The notes under the pieces were generated by a model that was given only the letters and a program-made list of their open reading frames with translations, did not search any database and was not told the origin of the DNA. The translations under genes and the position numbers were made by a program. Of a stretch of DNA of 64,000 nt, positions 36,926-46,630 are shown one piece after another; the stretch's first letter is position 1; every line of letters starts with the position of its first letter. This stretch comes from Acinetobacter defluvii. GTDB lineage: Bacteria; Pseudomonadota; Gammaproteobacteria; Pseudomonadales; Moraxellaceae. The stretch is from assembly GCF_001704615.3 (NCBI RefSeq), contig NZ_CP029397.2:1364001-1428000 (forward strand). The letters are read 5' to 3'.

Positions 36926-36959
36926 TCAACTTGGCGAAGATCGGACTTTGCCAAGTTGA
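36926..36959 (-). repeat. Intra-operon hairpin between liuA and liuB
   Basis: TCAACTTGGC (36926-36935) pairs with GCCAAGTTGA (36950-36959) around a 14-base loop. No T tract follows on the minus strand, so an mRNA-processing or stability role fits better than full termination. Confidence 0.6.
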
Positions 36960-36970
36960 GGTTGGAAAAA

Positions 36971-38143
36971 CTATTTGGTTTCGTTAAACAGTTCACGACC
37001 GATTAACATACGGCGAATTTCAGAAGTGCCTGCACCGATCTCATACAGTTTGGCATCACGCCACAGACGACCTGTGTCATATTCATTGATATAACCATTC
37101 CCACCTAAAGTTTGGATCGCTTCACCTGCCATCCATGTGGCTTTTTCAGCCGAATACAAAATTGCACTGGCTGCATCTTTACGTAAACCACGATCATGAT
37201 CTGCTTTGTCACACGCAGCCCCGACTGCATAAACCAATGCTTTAGAGGCTAACCAAGTGGAGTACATATCCGCGATTTTGCCTTGCATCAGCTGGAACTC
37301 ACCTAAAGCTTGACCAAACTGTTTACGGTCATGAATGTATGGAATCACTACATCTAAACATGCATCCATGATGCCAAGTGGTCCGCCACTAAGCACTGCA
37401 CGTTCATAATCCAAACCACTCATTAATACTTTTGTGCCATTGCCTACGCCACCTAAGACATTTTCTTTGGGAACTTTGACATTATCAAAGAACAGTGGAT
37501 AGGTATTTGAACCACGCATACCGAGTTTGTCGAGGTGTGTACCATGACTAAAACCTTCCATGGTCTTTTCAACAAGGAATGCGGTCATACCTTTTGCACC
37601 TGCGGCAAGATCAGTTTTGGCATAGACGACAAGAACGTCAGCGTCGCCACCATTGGTGATCCACATTTTTGAGCCATTTAATACAAAATGATCACCTGCA
37701 TCTTCAGCTTTGAGCTTCATGCTGACCACATCTGAGCCTGCATTAGGTTCAGACATTGCCAACGCACCGACATATTCACCTGAAATTAATTTAGGTAAAT
37801 AGCGTTGTTTTTGATCTTCATTACCATTTCGGTTAATTTGGTTCACACATAGGTTAGAATGAGCACCATAAGATAGACCGATGGCAGCAGATGCACGTGA
37901 GATTTCTTGCATGACAATAATATGAGCAAGATAACCTAAATTTGTACCACCGTATTCTTCACTTACGGTTAAACCCATTAACCCCATGTCACCAAATTTT
38001 TTCCAAAGGTGATGTGGGAATAAATTATCTTGATCGACTTGCTTAGCAATAGGTGCAATTTCTTTTGCACAAAATGCTGCAACTGAATCACGGAGTGCGA
38101 TTAATGTTTCATCTAGTCCGAAATCAATACTTTGTAGGTTCAT
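36971..38143 (-). CDS. liuA: Isovaleryl-CoA dehydrogenase
   Basis: A 390-residue FAD enzyme oxidising isovaleryl-CoA to 3-methylcrotonyl-CoA, the first specific step of leucine catabolism. Blocks are [54 protein letters not shown] and [18 protein letters not shown]. The AGTSE segment lacks the Glu of medium-chain enzymes, as expected for isovaleryl-CoA dehydrogenases. First gene of the leftward operon and divergent from a TetR regulator. Confidence 0.94.
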   Translation of the reverse strand: MNLQSIDFGLDETLIALRDSVAAFCAKEIAPIAKQVDQDNLFPHHLWKKFGDMGLMGLTVSEEYGGTNLGYLAHIIVMQEISRASAAIGLSYGAHSNLCVNQINRNGNEDQKQRYLPKLISGEYVGALAMSEPNAGSDVVSMKLKAEDAGDHFVLNGSKMWITNGGDADVLVVYAKTDLAAGAKGMTAFLVEKTMEGFSHGTHLDKLGMRGSNTYPLFFDNVKVPKENVLGGVGNGTKVLMSGLDYERAVLSGGPLGIMDACLDVVIPYIHDRKQFGQALGEFQLMQGKIADMYSTWLASKALVYAVGAACDKADHDRGLRKDAASAILYSAEKATWMAGEAIQTLGGNGYINEYDTGRLWRDAKLYEIGAGTSEIRRMLIGRELFNETK

Positions 38144-38291
38144 TATCCTGTCATCCTAACGATTTTATTTGTTGTTCCAAAAACACACTTTTTGTTGTTT
38201 CTAAAAATACAATACATGTTTTTTTTGAAAAAGTGAATATAAATTCAAAAATTGATTTACAATTCATTTTAATTGGTTGAGAATACAAAAT

Positions 38292-38930
38292 ATGAGCTAT
38301 AAACGATCATCTTTAATGCAAGAGCGAATGGCGCAAAATCGCAAAACGATTTTGCAGTCCGCACGGGAGTTGATTGCACAAGGAGGATTTAAAGACGCAC
38401 AGATACAAGCCATTGCTGATCGTGCAGGAGTATCAAGTGGATTGGTCTATCGTTATTTTGCCAATAAAAGCCAAGTGCTGATAGAGGTGCTAGACGATGC
38501 GATTCATGTTGAAGTTGATATTCTGAATCATATTGCAGCAGGTGAGTTAACTGCGACTGAAAAGTTACATAAAGCAGTTACCACATTTGTAAGACGTGCG
38601 ATGAATAGTCCTCAGCTTGCGTATTCGCTGATGTTTGAACCCGTTGATCCTGAATTAGAGCATGGACGTTTCCGTAGTAAGCAATTGATCAAACAGACCA
38701 TGAAGGAAATCTTGGCACAAGGTAAAACTTCGGGAGAATTTGGTTTTGAGGATTTAAACACTGCTGCATTGTGTGTGGTTGGCGCAATGACCTTTGTGGT
38801 GATTGAACCGTTAAACCCTTCTCGAAATGTCATGTTTGATCAATCGTATAAGGATTATTTTGTGAAACAGATTGCCGATTTTTGTGTAAATGCTGTAGAA
38901 AATAAGGAGTCATCACATTTAACCAAGTAA
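38292..38930 (+). CDS. TetR/AcrR family regulator of the liu region
   Basis: A 212-residue regulator with an N-terminal helix-turn-helix at about residues 30-65 (IQAIADRAGVSSGLVYRYFA, then NKSQVLIEVLDDAI) and a helical ligand-binding C-terminus. The ATG at 38292 is preferred over an upstream TTG at 38277. It is transcribed away from liuA with about 150 bp between, so it probably represses liuA and itself in response to an acyl-CoA or branched-chain intermediate. An AT-rich inverted repeat TTTTTGAA/TTCAAAAA (38222-38229 with 38244-38251) is a weak operator candidate. Pseudomonas LiuR is of the MerR family, so this is a different regulator type. Confidence 0.88.
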   Translation: MSYKRSSLMQERMAQNRKTILQSARELIAQGGFKDAQIQAIADRAGVSSGLVYRYFANKSQVLIEVLDDAIHVEVDILNHIAAGELTATEKLHKAVTTFVRRAMNSPQLAYSLMFEPVDPELEHGRFRSKQLIKQTMKEILAQGKTSGEFGFEDLNTAALCVVGAMTFVVIEPLNPSRNVMFDQSYKDYFVKQIADFCVNAVENKESSHLTK

Positions 38931-39030
38931 AGGAATACACAAAAAATCTGTTTCGACAAGTAGTCACGGAAAAACAATTAAATGACAGATTAAAAGAGCA
39001 AAATCACAAAGAATCAAGGAGTATGATTCA

Positions 39031-40716
39031 ATGTCGCAAGTACGGTTAAGTTACGCATATGGAACAAGTCAAGCCCCATTAGTGGGAATGACCATTGGTG
39101 AAAAATTTGATGAAGCTTGTCAAATTTATGCTGATCAGGATGCGGTGGTCAGTCTTCATCAGAATGTACGCTTAAGCTATAAGCAGTTACAAGAAAAAGT
39201 GAATGCTTTTGCCTGTAGTTTATTGCGTTTAGGTTTGCAAAAAGGCGACCGTTTGGCTATTTGGTCACCGAACTGTGTGGAATGGACAATTACCCAGTTT
39301 GCAGCCTTTAAAGCAGGGATTATTTTAGTGAATCTAAATCCTGCTTATAAAAAAAATGAGTTGGAATATGTTTTAAATAAAGTGTCATGCAAAGGATTGG
39401 TGATCGCTTCAGCATTTAAAACAACGGATTATCAACAAATTTTAATGCAAATCGCACCTGAGCTTGAAGGTGCTACAGATAAAATCTTAAATGCTGAAAA
39501 ATTACCGCATTTAAAGCATGTGATTAAAATTGATGAACAACATCAAGGAATTCATCGTTTTTCTGATTTACTCAATGAGCCAAGTGCGGAACAACTCGCA
39601 CAGCTTGAAAGCATTGCGCAAGACTTACAATTTGATGAAACCATCAATATTCAGTTCACCTCAGGAACCACAGGTAATCCGAAAGGCACGATGCTGACGC
39701 ATAATAATATTTTAAATAATGGTTATTTTGTGGGGGAAGGTATTCATTTAACCCCAAAAGATCGGGTATGTATTTCTGTGCCACTTTTTCATTGCTTCGG
39801 TATGGTGATGGGTAATCTTGCCTGTATCACGCATGGTTCAACCATGGTTTATCCTGCTGCAGTGTTCAATCCTTTAGAGAGTTTAAAAGCCATTGAGCAA
39901 GAAAAATGTACTGCAGCCTATGGTGTGCCAACCATGTTTATTGCCATGCTGGAACAAGAAACGTTTGATCAGTTTGACCTCAGCAGTCTTCGTACAGGCA
40001 TTATGGCAGGAAGTCCATGTCCACGAGAAATTATGCAACGTGTGATTGATCGTATGCATATGAGTGAAATTACCATTTGTTATGGTATGACTGAAACTGC
40101 ACCTGTGAGTGTGCAAACTTCAACGACTGATCCGATCGAATGTCGAGTAGGAACAGTAGGGCGTGTTCAACCTCATTTAGAAATCAAAATTATTGATGAA
40201 CAAGGCAAGGTCGTACCACGTGGCAAACTTGGTGAGCTCTGTGTACGCGGTTATTCAGTAATGCTCGGTTATTGGGAAGATGAAGAAAAAACCAAAGAAG
40301 TGATTGATGTTGCAAAATGGATGCATACAGGTGATATTGCTGAAATGGACGATGAGGGCTTTGTCAAAATCAAAGGTCGCATTAAGGATGTGGTGATTCG
40401 TGGTGGTGAAAATCTATTCCCGAAAGAAATTGAAGACTTTTTATATACGCATCCTGATGTTTCAGATGTGCAGGTGATCGGTTTACCTGACCCACGCTAT
40501 GGTGAAGAACTCTGTGCATGTATTATTTTACATGAACATCATGAGGTGACTGAGGAGTGTATTCGCCAATTCTGCAAAGAGCATATTTCACACAATAAAG
40601 TGCCGAAATATGTCCGTTTCTTTAAAGAATTTCCAATGACTGCTTCAGGTAAGGCGCAAAAATTTAAGTTGCAAGAATTTATGCGTAATGAATTAAATTT
40701 GCAAGAAATTGCTTAA
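39031..40716 (+). CDS. AMP-binding acyl-CoA synthetase
   Basis: A 561-residue ANL-superfamily ligase forming acyl-CoA from a carboxylic acid, ATP and CoA. Core motifs are QFTSGTTGNPKGTMLTHNN (P-loop), ICYGMTETAPVS, MHTGDIAEMDDEGFVKIKGR and the C-terminal lysine region PMTASGKAQKFKL. It has no peroxisomal or membrane signal. It lies 100 bp after the TetR gene in the same direction, so it likely activates isovalerate or related short or branched acids that feed liuA. Substrate is inferred from position. Confidence 0.9.
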   Translation: MSQVRLSYAYGTSQAPLVGMTIGEKFDEACQIYADQDAVVSLHQNVRLSYKQLQEKVNAFACSLLRLGLQKGDRLAIWSPNCVEWTITQFAAFKAGIILVNLNPAYKKNELEYVLNKVSCKGLVIASAFKTTDYQQILMQIAPELEGATDKILNAEKLPHLKHVIKIDEQHQGIHRFSDLLNEPSAEQLAQLESIAQDLQFDETINIQFTSGTTGNPKGTMLTHNNILNNGYFVGEGIHLTPKDRVCISVPLFHCFGMVMGNLACITHGSTMVYPAAVFNPLESLKAIEQEKCTAAYGVPTMFIAMLEQETFDQFDLSSLRTGIMAGSPCPREIMQRVIDRMHMSEITICYGMTETAPVSVQTSTTDPIECRVGTVGRVQPHLEIKIIDEQGKVVPRGKLGELCVRGYSVMLGYWEDEEKTKEVIDVAKWMHTGDIAEMDDEGFVKIKGRIKDVVIRGGENLFPKEIEDFLYTHPDVSDVQVIGLPDPRYGEELCACIILHEHHEVTEECIRQFCKEHISHNKVPKYVRFFKEFPMTASGKAQKFKLQEFMRNELNLQEIA

Positions 40717-40730
40717 TTCAACTGTAAACA

Positions 40731-40775
40731 TCAAGCCTCCCTCCTTATTAAAAGGAGGGCTGGTGAGGATTTGAT
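40731..40775. repeat. GC-rich hairpin, possible dispersed intergenic repeat
   Basis: CCCTCCTT (40739-40746) pairs with AAGGAGGG (40752-40759) within GCCTCCCTCCTTATTAAAAG and the following GCTGGTGAGGATTT. The sequence is much richer in G and C than its surroundings and sits between co-directional genes. It may be a terminator for the ligase gene, though no T tract follows. Confidence 0.5.
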
Positions 40776-40815
40776 AAGTTGTAACTAGGTTAGAGGAATC
40801 AAAAAGAGTATTGTA

Positions 40816-41490
40816 ATGGCGAAAGATTTTAATCATCCAAAAGTTGTGGAAAGTTATGATGAACACATCCGAAAACTGATTCCTGGTTATGAGTTGATTC
40901 ATTTACAAGTCAATGCTTTACTTAAAACTTATGCACCAACGCATGCGAATATTTTGATAGTCGGCTGTGGTACAGGGCATGAATTACGCTATCTTGCAAA
41001 ACACTATCCACAATGGTCATTTACGGCGATTGATCCTGCCCCGAATATGCTGGAAAAAGCCCAAGCATTATTAGCGACTGATAATTTAGATCAAAATGTT
41101 ACATTTAGAGCAATGGATACATCGGGTTTAAAAGATTTAAAACAAACATTTGATGTTGCGCTGTCGATTTTAGTTTCACACTTTATTCCTGAAACTGCCA
41201 AGACAACGTATTTTCAAGAGATTTATCATGCTTTAAACGAAAAAGGATTTTGCTTGAGTTATGATTTGACACAAATTGAAAATCAATCCCAATTAAAAAC
41301 TTTGCAAAACTTAGCAGAACTCACAGGTTTGGTAGAAAAACAAAGTCAGGCAATGGTTGAACGATTACAGGATGACTTTTTCCTCATTTCCAATCAACAT
41401 TTAAAAAAATTACTGCTCAAAGTTGGGTTTCGCTCTGTAGAAAACTTTGCCCAAGTAATGAATTATTATGGTGTTTTCGCTGTGAAATAA
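40816..41490 (+). CDS. Class I SAM-dependent methyltransferase
   Basis: A 224-residue Rossmann methyltransferase. Motif I is ILIVGCGTGHELRYLA, followed by an acidic ribose-binding residue in FTAIDPAPNMLEKA and a motif IV-like FDVALSILVSHFIPE. There is no recognisable substrate-binding signature. It stands alone between a hairpin repeat and a bidirectional terminator. Substrate unknown. Confidence 0.82.
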   Translation: MAKDFNHPKVVESYDEHIRKLIPGYELIHLQVNALLKTYAPTHANILIVGCGTGHELRYLAKHYPQWSFTAIDPAPNMLEKAQALLATDNLDQNVTFRAMDTSGLKDLKQTFDVALSILVSHFIPETAKTTYFQEIYHALNEKGFCLSYDLTQIENQSQLKTLQNLAELTGLVEKQSQAMVERLQDDFFLISNQHLKKLLLKVGFRSVENFAQVMNYYGVFAVK

Positions 41491-41515
41491 AAAACCGAAG
41501 ATAGACTTCGGTTTT
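41491..41515. terminator. Bidirectional terminator between methyltransferase and plsB
   Basis: The perfect stem AAAACCGAAG/CTTCGGTTTT has a 5-base loop, with A and T tracts on both sides. It serves the rightward methyltransferase and the leftward plsB gene, which converge here. Confidence 0.92.
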
Positions 41516-41527
41516 TATGATTTTCGC

Positions 41528-43693
41528 TTAAGTTTTGAGATTCACTGTATATAAGTGAGCAAAAGCTTTTAATAAACGTAAAGACACATCTGCTTGATCA
41601 ATATAGATCGTTTGATCTTCAATTTTTACTAATTTTTCCGTTTCAAAGAACGTTAAAATATGCGTTATTTCACTTGAAATTTGCGTTACTTCCCACTTTA
41701 AAAAATAGGTATTTTTTAGTTCAGGGTAGAGCTGCAGGGCTGCATTTAACACTTCATCTTTGCTGATTTTTTCAATCACAGGCTCTGTTTGTGCCGTTAA
41801 AATATAGGCAACCAACGCAGGTAAAATCAACGTATGTAAAATGTTATTGCTAAAATATTTAAGTAAAGCCTCTTGTTGGTTACAGACTTTGAGCCAGCGT
41901 TCATTGTCATGTTCAATAAATTCAACTTGTTTCAGTTTGATCGCATATTGAATAATTTCATGATTGGAAAGTGCGGTAATTTGCATTCTTTCATCATATT
42001 GATGATGTTTTAACAATGACTTAAATTGTTCTAAACGCAATAACACATCACGCTCAGCAAGCGCATGAGTAGGGGCATTCAGTAAAATGGTTGCTAATAA
42101 ATTAACAGGATTAATCACTGCGGCTTTATTGATATTTTCTAAAATATCGTTAGCCACCTCATCTACTGCAAGTTTAACTGAGTCGGGTAATTCTTCTTGT
42201 AAACTTACATGCTGAGGTACTTTATTTTGATCTAAAATTTCTTTGAGGAATACAGGCTCACCAAAGTTAACATGTACCATTCCAAACACTTTTTCAATTT
42301 TTTGAATTGATTTGAGTAAGCCAAATAGTGATTCAGCTTGTTTTTTCTGTCCTCCCAGTTCTTTGATATAAGATGAACCTTCAAGCAATTTTTCATAACC
42401 AAAATAGGTTGGAATAAATGCAATTGGCTTACTATTGCCACGCAAGTGACTTTGGATGGTCATGGCGAGCATACCTTTTTTGGCAGGTAACAATAAACCT
42501 GTACGTGAACGCCCCCCTTCAATAAAATATTCCAAAGGTGTATTTCGACTGAGTAAACTATGTACATACTCTTTAAAAACAGCCGTATATAGCGCATTAC
42601 CACTAAAGCTACGGCGAATAAAATAAGCACCCGCACCACGCATTAACTGTCCGACTACAGGCATATTCAAATTAATACCTGCAGCAATATGTGGCACCAT
42701 TAAACCGCGTTTATAAATCACATAAGACAATAATAAATAGTCGATATGGCTACGATGACAAGGTGTGTAGACGATTTCATAATCTTTGGCGAGTTCACGT
42801 ACAACTTCAAAGTTATGTACTTGGATGCCATCGTAAAGCTGTGTCCATAATTTTGTTAATGCAATTTCAGCAAAACGTAGCGTGGAATAGGAAAAGTCTG
42901 AAACAATTTCATCTAAATATTTTTTAGCTAAGTCTTCTGCCTGTTGCACACTGATTTTTTTATGGATACTTTCTGTTAAAACAGCTTCTTTGATCACATC
43001 CGAAGTCAGTAATTTGTTAATGACATTGCGACGATCTGATAAGTCTGGTCCTAAAATTGCTTCTTTATATTGATTAAAGGATTGGTTCAGTTGCGTCACC
43101 ACATAATGGGCTGGTGCAAAGTTTGGGGCAACTTCAAGTGCTGTGTTGATCAAGGATCTTAAAGAAATGGCTGGATGAAACTCGATATAATTTTCACGAC
43201 CATACAGCGTGATATTTAAAGCTTGTTTGATTCCTGTGGGTTTTGCCCAAGCATCTGCCATCAATGCTTTGTACCAACTGTCTTCATTTTCAGGTGCACG
43301 TCCCCATAAAATAGTTACAGGAACAAATAACACATCTTCATCAGCATGTTTGAGTAAATATTCCACTAAGCGAATCAATTTATCAGGATAATAAGCTGAA
43401 GCATTCCTTTTTGATGATTCAAGCACTAAAAATGAGTCGTCTTCTTGTAATTCATTTAAAATCAAAGGTGCAAATGCAGAATGTAGATCTCTCTTTTCAG
43501 TTTCATTGTCAATTAGAACTTTATTGGATGTTGAGTCATCTTGGATGACATAACAAACATTCACATGATTGTCTTTTTCTTTTATTGTATTTTCAAGAGC
43601 TTGTGTATCACCAAGCACTTGAGGGCTGACAATTTTATCTAAAACTTTTTTGGTAAATTGACGATAAAATTTTTGATAAGCATTGTTTCCCAT
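41528..43693 (-). CDS. plsB: Glycerol-3-phosphate 1-O-acyltransferase
   Basis: A 721-residue inner-membrane-associated enzyme placing the first acyl chain on glycerol 3-phosphate in phospholipid synthesis. The catalytic HX4D is in PCHRSHIDYLLLSYV; block II GAGAYFIRRSFSGN and block III EYFIEGGRSRTGLLL bind glycerol 3-phosphate; block IV lies at AFIPTYFGYEKL. It is about 85 residues shorter than E. coli PlsB (807) but all catalytic blocks are present. Monocistronic. Confidence 0.93.
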   Translation of the reverse strand: MGNNAYQKFYRQFTKKVLDKIVSPQVLGDTQALENTIKEKDNHVNVCYVIQDDSTSNKVLIDNETEKRDLHSAFAPLILNELQEDDSFLVLESSKRNASAYYPDKLIRLVEYLLKHADEDVLFVPVTILWGRAPENEDSWYKALMADAWAKPTGIKQALNITLYGRENYIEFHPAISLRSLINTALEVAPNFAPAHYVVTQLNQSFNQYKEAILGPDLSDRRNVINKLLTSDVIKEAVLTESIHKKISVQQAEDLAKKYLDEIVSDFSYSTLRFAEIALTKLWTQLYDGIQVHNFEVVRELAKDYEIVYTPCHRSHIDYLLLSYVIYKRGLMVPHIAAGINLNMPVVGQLMRGAGAYFIRRSFSGNALYTAVFKEYVHSLLSRNTPLEYFIEGGRSRTGLLLPAKKGMLAMTIQSHLRGNSKPIAFIPTYFGYEKLLEGSSYIKELGGQKKQAESLFGLLKSIQKIEKVFGMVHVNFGEPVFLKEILDQNKVPQHVSLQEELPDSVKLAVDEVANDILENINKAAVINPVNLLATILLNAPTHALAERDVLLRLEQFKSLLKHHQYDERMQITALSNHEIIQYAIKLKQVEFIEHDNERWLKVCNQQEALLKYFSNNILHTLILPALVAYILTAQTEPVIEKISKDEVLNAALQLYPELKNTYFLKWEVTQISSEITHILTFFETEKLVKIEDQTIYIDQADVSLRLLKAFAHLYTVNLKT

Positions 43694-43992
43694 ATAAATC
43701 TCAATACTATTATCCTGATAAATTCTATTATGTCTAAATTGACATTAAATGTATAAGATAATTTGCAGATTGCTAGCATAAACTTAATTATTCGTCCAAA
43801 AAATATTTCAACCCATCAGCTATGAAAAATAGCAGTCTTTGAAAACGTTTATAAAAACTAGGCTTTTGATTTTTATCAAATATACATTTCACAAATTTTT
43901 ATAAATAAATCACTTTACTGAATATCAACCATGCCTAAAAAGGCGATATGATAGTTAGATACAGATTAATTTTAAAATTTAAGGAAAATCTC

Positions 43993-44991
43993 ATGGCGAC
44001 TGATTCTACATTTCCACAAACTGAAAATTTAGGCATTGCGGTTTATGTCAATAATGCTGAAGCGATTGGCAATACACCCTTAGTACGCATCAACCGTTTA
44101 GTATCAAATGCCGCAACTGTTTTAGCAAAAATTGAAAGCCGTAACCCAGCATTTTCTGTGAAAGACCGTGTGGGTGCGGCATTGGTTGAAGATGCTGAAA
44201 AAAGTGGAAAACTCAAAAAAGGAATGCATATTGTTGAGCCAACTAGTGGCAATACAGGAATTGCTTTGGCTTATGTTGCTGCTGCCAAAGGGTACGATAT
44301 TACTTTGACTATGCCTGCAAGTATGAGTATCGAGCGTCGCAAGGTGTTAAAAGCATTAGGTGCAAACCTAGTGTTGACTGAACCTGCCAAAGGCATGAAA
44401 GGGGCAGTGGATGAAGCTATACGTTTAGCAACAGAGCAGCCAGAGTTGTATTATTTACCACAACAGTTTGAAAATCCTGCCAACCCTAAAATCCATGAAA
44501 CGACGACAGGACCAGAAATTTTTGCAGCAACGGGTGGAAAAGTTGACATTCTTGTGGCTGGCGTTGGAACTGGAGGTACGATCACAGGCATTTCACGTTA
44601 TTTTGAACACGTAAAGAATCAGCCCATTTATTCTGTGGCAGTTGAACCTGCTGATTCTCCAATTATTGGACAAGCAAAACGTGGTGAAGAGTTAACCCCT
44701 GGTCCACACAAAATCCAAGGCATTGGCGCAAACTTTATTCCAAAAAATTTGGATTTAGATTTGGTAGATGAAGTCATTGCTATTGAAAATCAAGAAGCGA
44801 TTGATTTTGCACGTCAATCTGCAACTCAAGAAGGGATTTTTGTAGGCATCTCAAGTGGCGCAGCTTTGGCAGCAGCAGCGAAATTAGCTGCCCGTCCTGA
44901 AAATGCTGGCAAAACCATTGTCGTAATTTTGCCAGATGCGGGGGAACGTTATTTATCTTCTGTGTTATTTGAAGATATTTCTGCTGAATAA
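43993..44991 (+). CDS. cysK: Cysteine synthase (O-acetylserine sulfhydrylase)
   Basis: PLP enzyme making L-cysteine from O-acetylserine and sulfide, 332 residues from the ATG at 43993, which follows AAGGAAAA; an upstream in-frame ATG at 43948 has no such site. The PLP lysine is in [20 protein letters not shown], the substrate loop in [19 protein letters not shown] and the phosphate cup in [10 protein letters not shown]. An additional 20 or so N-terminal residues precede the family core. Monocistronic with its own terminator. Confidence 0.95.
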   Translation: MATDSTFPQTENLGIAVYVNNAEAIGNTPLVRINRLVSNAATVLAKIESRNPAFSVKDRVGAALVEDAEKSGKLKKGMHIVEPTSGNTGIALAYVAAAKGYDITLTMPASMSIERRKVLKALGANLVLTEPAKGMKGAVDEAIRLATEQPELYYLPQQFENPANPKIHETTTGPEIFAATGGKVDILVAGVGTGGTITGISRYFEHVKNQPIYSVAVEPADSPIIGQAKRGEELTPGPHKIQGIGANFIPKNLDLDLVDEVIAIENQEAIDFARQSATQEGIFVGISSGAALAAAAKLAARPENAGKTIVVILPDAGERYLSSVLFEDISAE

Positions 44992-45010
44992 TTAGATTTT
45001 AAATGAACTT

Positions 45011-45066
45011 AAGCCTATTGATTTTGGATTATTAAAACATAATAAGTAAAATTGGTAGGCTTTTTT
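45011..45066 (+). terminator. Terminator after cysK
   Basis: AAGCCTA (45011-45017) pairs with TAGGCTT (45056-45062), and inner ATTTT/AAAAT arms add to the stem. A T tract follows. Confidence 0.8.
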
Positions 45067-45284
45067 GTGCGGTGGTAAATCGATTAATTAGGCAAGATCA
45101 GAATTTGATTTTGATTGAATCAACAGGAAATAAAATAATTTTTCTTTGAAATATTTAATTTATAGAGAAAAACTGATTGAGAATAAATTTAAAAATATGA
45201 CAGAATGCACAAAAAAATTAGTCACTATTTATAAGATATTGACCAATTAAAGAATGATTAACTTTGCAAAAGATTGGGGAAAAT

Positions 45285-46460
45285 ATGTATACAACAGAAC
45301 TATTACAAGAAGCACAACGCTATATGTTCCATATGTTGACTAAGGTAGTAGAGTTTGGGGGATCAGACTTATTTATTTCTGCGGATTTTCCACCGAGTAT
45401 AAAACATCAAGGTTTAATGAAATCTTTGGGACAAAACGCATTAACTGCGGAAAAAACTAAACTTTTTGCTTATAGTTTGATGAATGAGAAGCAACGTCAG
45501 GAATTCGAAACAGAATTGGAATGTAACTTTGCAATATCTGTACCTGATGTTTCACGTTTTCGTGTGAATGTTTTTCAGCAACAGTTACAAGTCGGTATGG
45601 TGATTCGTACAATTACCGCAGAAATTCCAAACTTTACAAAACTCAAATTACCTGAAGCACTTAAGAACGTGATTATGGAAAAGCGTGGTTTAGTGCTCGT
45701 TGTGGGGGGGACAGGCTCAGGAAAGTCAACATCATTGGCTGCTATGATTGATTATAGAAATGAGCATTCAGCTGGACATATTATTACGGTAGAAGATCCT
45801 GTGGAATATGTACATAAACATAAAAAATCTATGATTACACACCGTGAAGTCGGGGTAGATTGTCATTCTTGGCATAATGCTTTAAAAAATACCTTACGCC
45901 AAGCCCCAGACGTTATTTTGATCGGTGAAATTCGTGATACAGAAACTATGGAGCATGCGATCGCTTTTGCTGAAACAGGACATCTCTGTCTAGGAACGTT
46001 ACATGCCAATAACGCCAATCAAGCATTAGATCGAATCATTAATTTTTTTCCAGAGGAACGCCGCAATCAGTTGTTAATGGACTTATCATCGAATATGAAA
46101 GCGATCATTTCGCAACGTTTAATTCGAACAGAAAATGATGTAGGTCGTCGTGCAGCAGTTGAAATTTTACTCAATACCCCTTTAATTTCAGATGTGGTTT
46201 TAAAAGGAAACTTCCATGAAATTAAAGAAATCATGACAAAATCTCGGGAGCTTGGGATGCAAACTTTCGATCAAGCATTGTTTGATTTATATAATGAAAG
46301 AGCTATTAGCTATGATGAAGCATTGCGAAATGCAGACTCGACCAATGAGTTACGTTTACAGATTAAGTTAAAAAGTACAAGAGAAAATCAAATAAACGCT
46401 ACGACAAACACTGGCTTAAGCATGTTACAAGAAGAAACATCTGTCAGTGAAACAGAATAA
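45285..46460 (+). CDS. pilU: Type IV pilus retraction ATPase PilU
   Basis: A 391-residue secretion ATPase that assists PilT in pulling pili back for twitching and DNA uptake. Walker A is VVGGTGSGKSTSLAAMID, the Asp box ITVEDPVEYVH, Walker B QAPDVILIGEIRDTE and the His box ETGHLCLGTLHANN. The sequence from GGSDLFISADFPPSIKHQG and the long C-terminal tail favour PilU over PilT. The ATG at 45285 follows GGGGAAAA; an in-frame TTG at 45264 is less likely. No pilT or other pilus gene is next to it. Confidence 0.93.
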   Translation: MYTTELLQEAQRYMFHMLTKVVEFGGSDLFISADFPPSIKHQGLMKSLGQNALTAEKTKLFAYSLMNEKQRQEFETELECNFAISVPDVSRFRVNVFQQQLQVGMVIRTITAEIPNFTKLKLPEALKNVIMEKRGLVLVVGGTGSGKSTSLAAMIDYRNEHSAGHIITVEDPVEYVHKHKKSMITHREVGVDCHSWHNALKNTLRQAPDVILIGEIRDTETMEHAIAFAETGHLCLGTLHANNANQALDRIINFFPEERRNQLLMDLSSNMKAIISQRLIRTENDVGRRAAVEILLNTPLISDVVLKGNFHEIKEIMTKSRELGMQTFDQALFDLYNERAISYDEALRNADSTNELRLQIKLKSTRENQINATTNTGLSMLQEETSVSETE

Positions 46461-46482
46461 ATCTTACATGATAATTTGAGTG

Positions 46483-46524
46483 AAATTTAGGATCTAAGAT
46501 AGATAAACTTGATCCTAAATTTTT
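46483..46524 (+). terminator. Terminator after pilU
   Basis: AAATTTAGGATC (46483-46494) pairs perfectly with GATCCTAAATTT (46511-46522) around a 16-base loop; T residues follow. Confidence 0.75.
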
Positions 46525-46630
46525 AATATAGAGTGGACTGATAAAAACAATGAAAATCCCCCTTAAAATCTACTTTTTACAAATAAATTAAGCTAAAATT
46601 TGGGCAAATTTTCATAAAATAGAAGAAACG

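Noticed and set aside
38222..38251. TTTTTGAA/TTCAAAAA considered as the TetR operator of the liu region
   Set aside because: A 14-base spacer and pure AT-rich arms make it weak evidence; mentioned only as a candidate in the regulator entry.
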